From Baffinella frigidus (lineage: Eukaryota > Cryptophyceae > Cryptomonadales > Baffinellaceae), in the NCBI GenBank assembly GCA_026770585.1, contig MU646481.1, positions 88,378 to 100,978 of the forward strand: DNA of 12,601 nt. The letters are read 5' to 3'. A program made the position numbers and the translations under genes. The notes below the pieces were generated by a model. That model made no database searches. It worked only from the letters and a program-made list of their open reading frames with translations, and had not been told where the DNA came from. Shown piece by piece: positions 12,440-12,601 of this stretch (within the stretch, counting starts at the first letter, position 1; every line of letters begins with the position of its first letter).

Positions 12440-12601
12440 CTTGTTTACGGCATGGTCTCTCCCGCTCCCCCATATAAACGCTTGTTCCCCTCTCTTGAGA
12501 CTTCCTTCGCTACCAGATGAGACCCCGCTTAGGAGGAGAGAGGCCGCGCCGGCCCAGGCCCAACCACGAGCGAGATCTAAGATACCTTCATTAGTCAACC
12601 A
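12440..12601 (-). CDS. Candidate exon ...SLKRGEQAFIWGSGRDHAVN (partial)
   Basis: Open minus-strand frame from the window edge to AACAAG|GTGAGAATC, the best GT donor consensus in the window. Peptide pieces: LARGWAWAGAASLLLSG, then SLKRGEQAFIWGSGRDHAVN plus K. There is no ATG in frame inside the window, so it is an internal or incomplete exon. The hydrophobic stretch WAWAGAASLLLSG could be a membrane or signal segment. Gene not recognised. Confidence 0.35.

Noticed and set aside
11994-12473. 159-residue Arg/Glu/Thr repeat protein and its Ser/Val/Leu mirror
   Set aside because: It is a translation of the CT microsatellite.

Overview
This is a eukaryotic nuclear window, most likely from a microalga or other protist. 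It contains many arrays of the plant/algal/alveolate telomere-type heptamer TTTAGGG and its variant TTTGGGG, intron-split genes with CAG|G acceptors, some probable GC donors, many short inverted-repeat elements, and long CT/GA tracts. A prasinophyte-like green alga or a dinoflagellate-like alveolate would both fit, and the sequence alone does not decide. I saw no rRNA, tRNA, CRISPR array, transposase or bacterial-style operon.

Region 1 to about 7150 reads best as one or more minus-strand genes. The 5' exon (7149 down to about 5950) starts at a good ATG and encodes degenerate EF-hand-like helices. It runs into a telomere-like array that behaves as an intron. Downstream exons I could reconstruct from reading frame and splice sites are at 5600-5508, 5379-5269 (a diverged duplicate), 2612-2538, 1513-1372, 586-339 and 244-1 (leaving the window). 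The splice phases of the exons from 2612 to 1 match each other. The last two exons carry a second copy of the domain in exon 5950-7149, and a telomere-like array interrupts that domain at about the same place in both. I therefore favour a single gene of at least 7 kb with long, repeat-filled introns, though two neighbouring genes of one family cannot be excluded.

The introns of this region hold additional degraded copies of its exons: three extra copies of the 1513-1372 exon, two of the 2612-2538 exon, and several copies of one exon end with its splice donor. They also hold at least nine short inverted-repeat elements in several families (two families with two copies each), a 22-bp-type minisatellite, and a 458-bp telomere-like array.

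Region 7200 to 10900 has no convincing gene. It is a mosaic of three dispersed repeat modules ending in CCTAAAGGACCTAAAGGA, interrupted by a 491-bp inverted-repeat element. Region 10900 to 12601 has more degenerate telomere-like sequence, GA/CT tracts, degenerate tandem repeats, and a few weakly supported minus-strand exons of an unrecognised gene.
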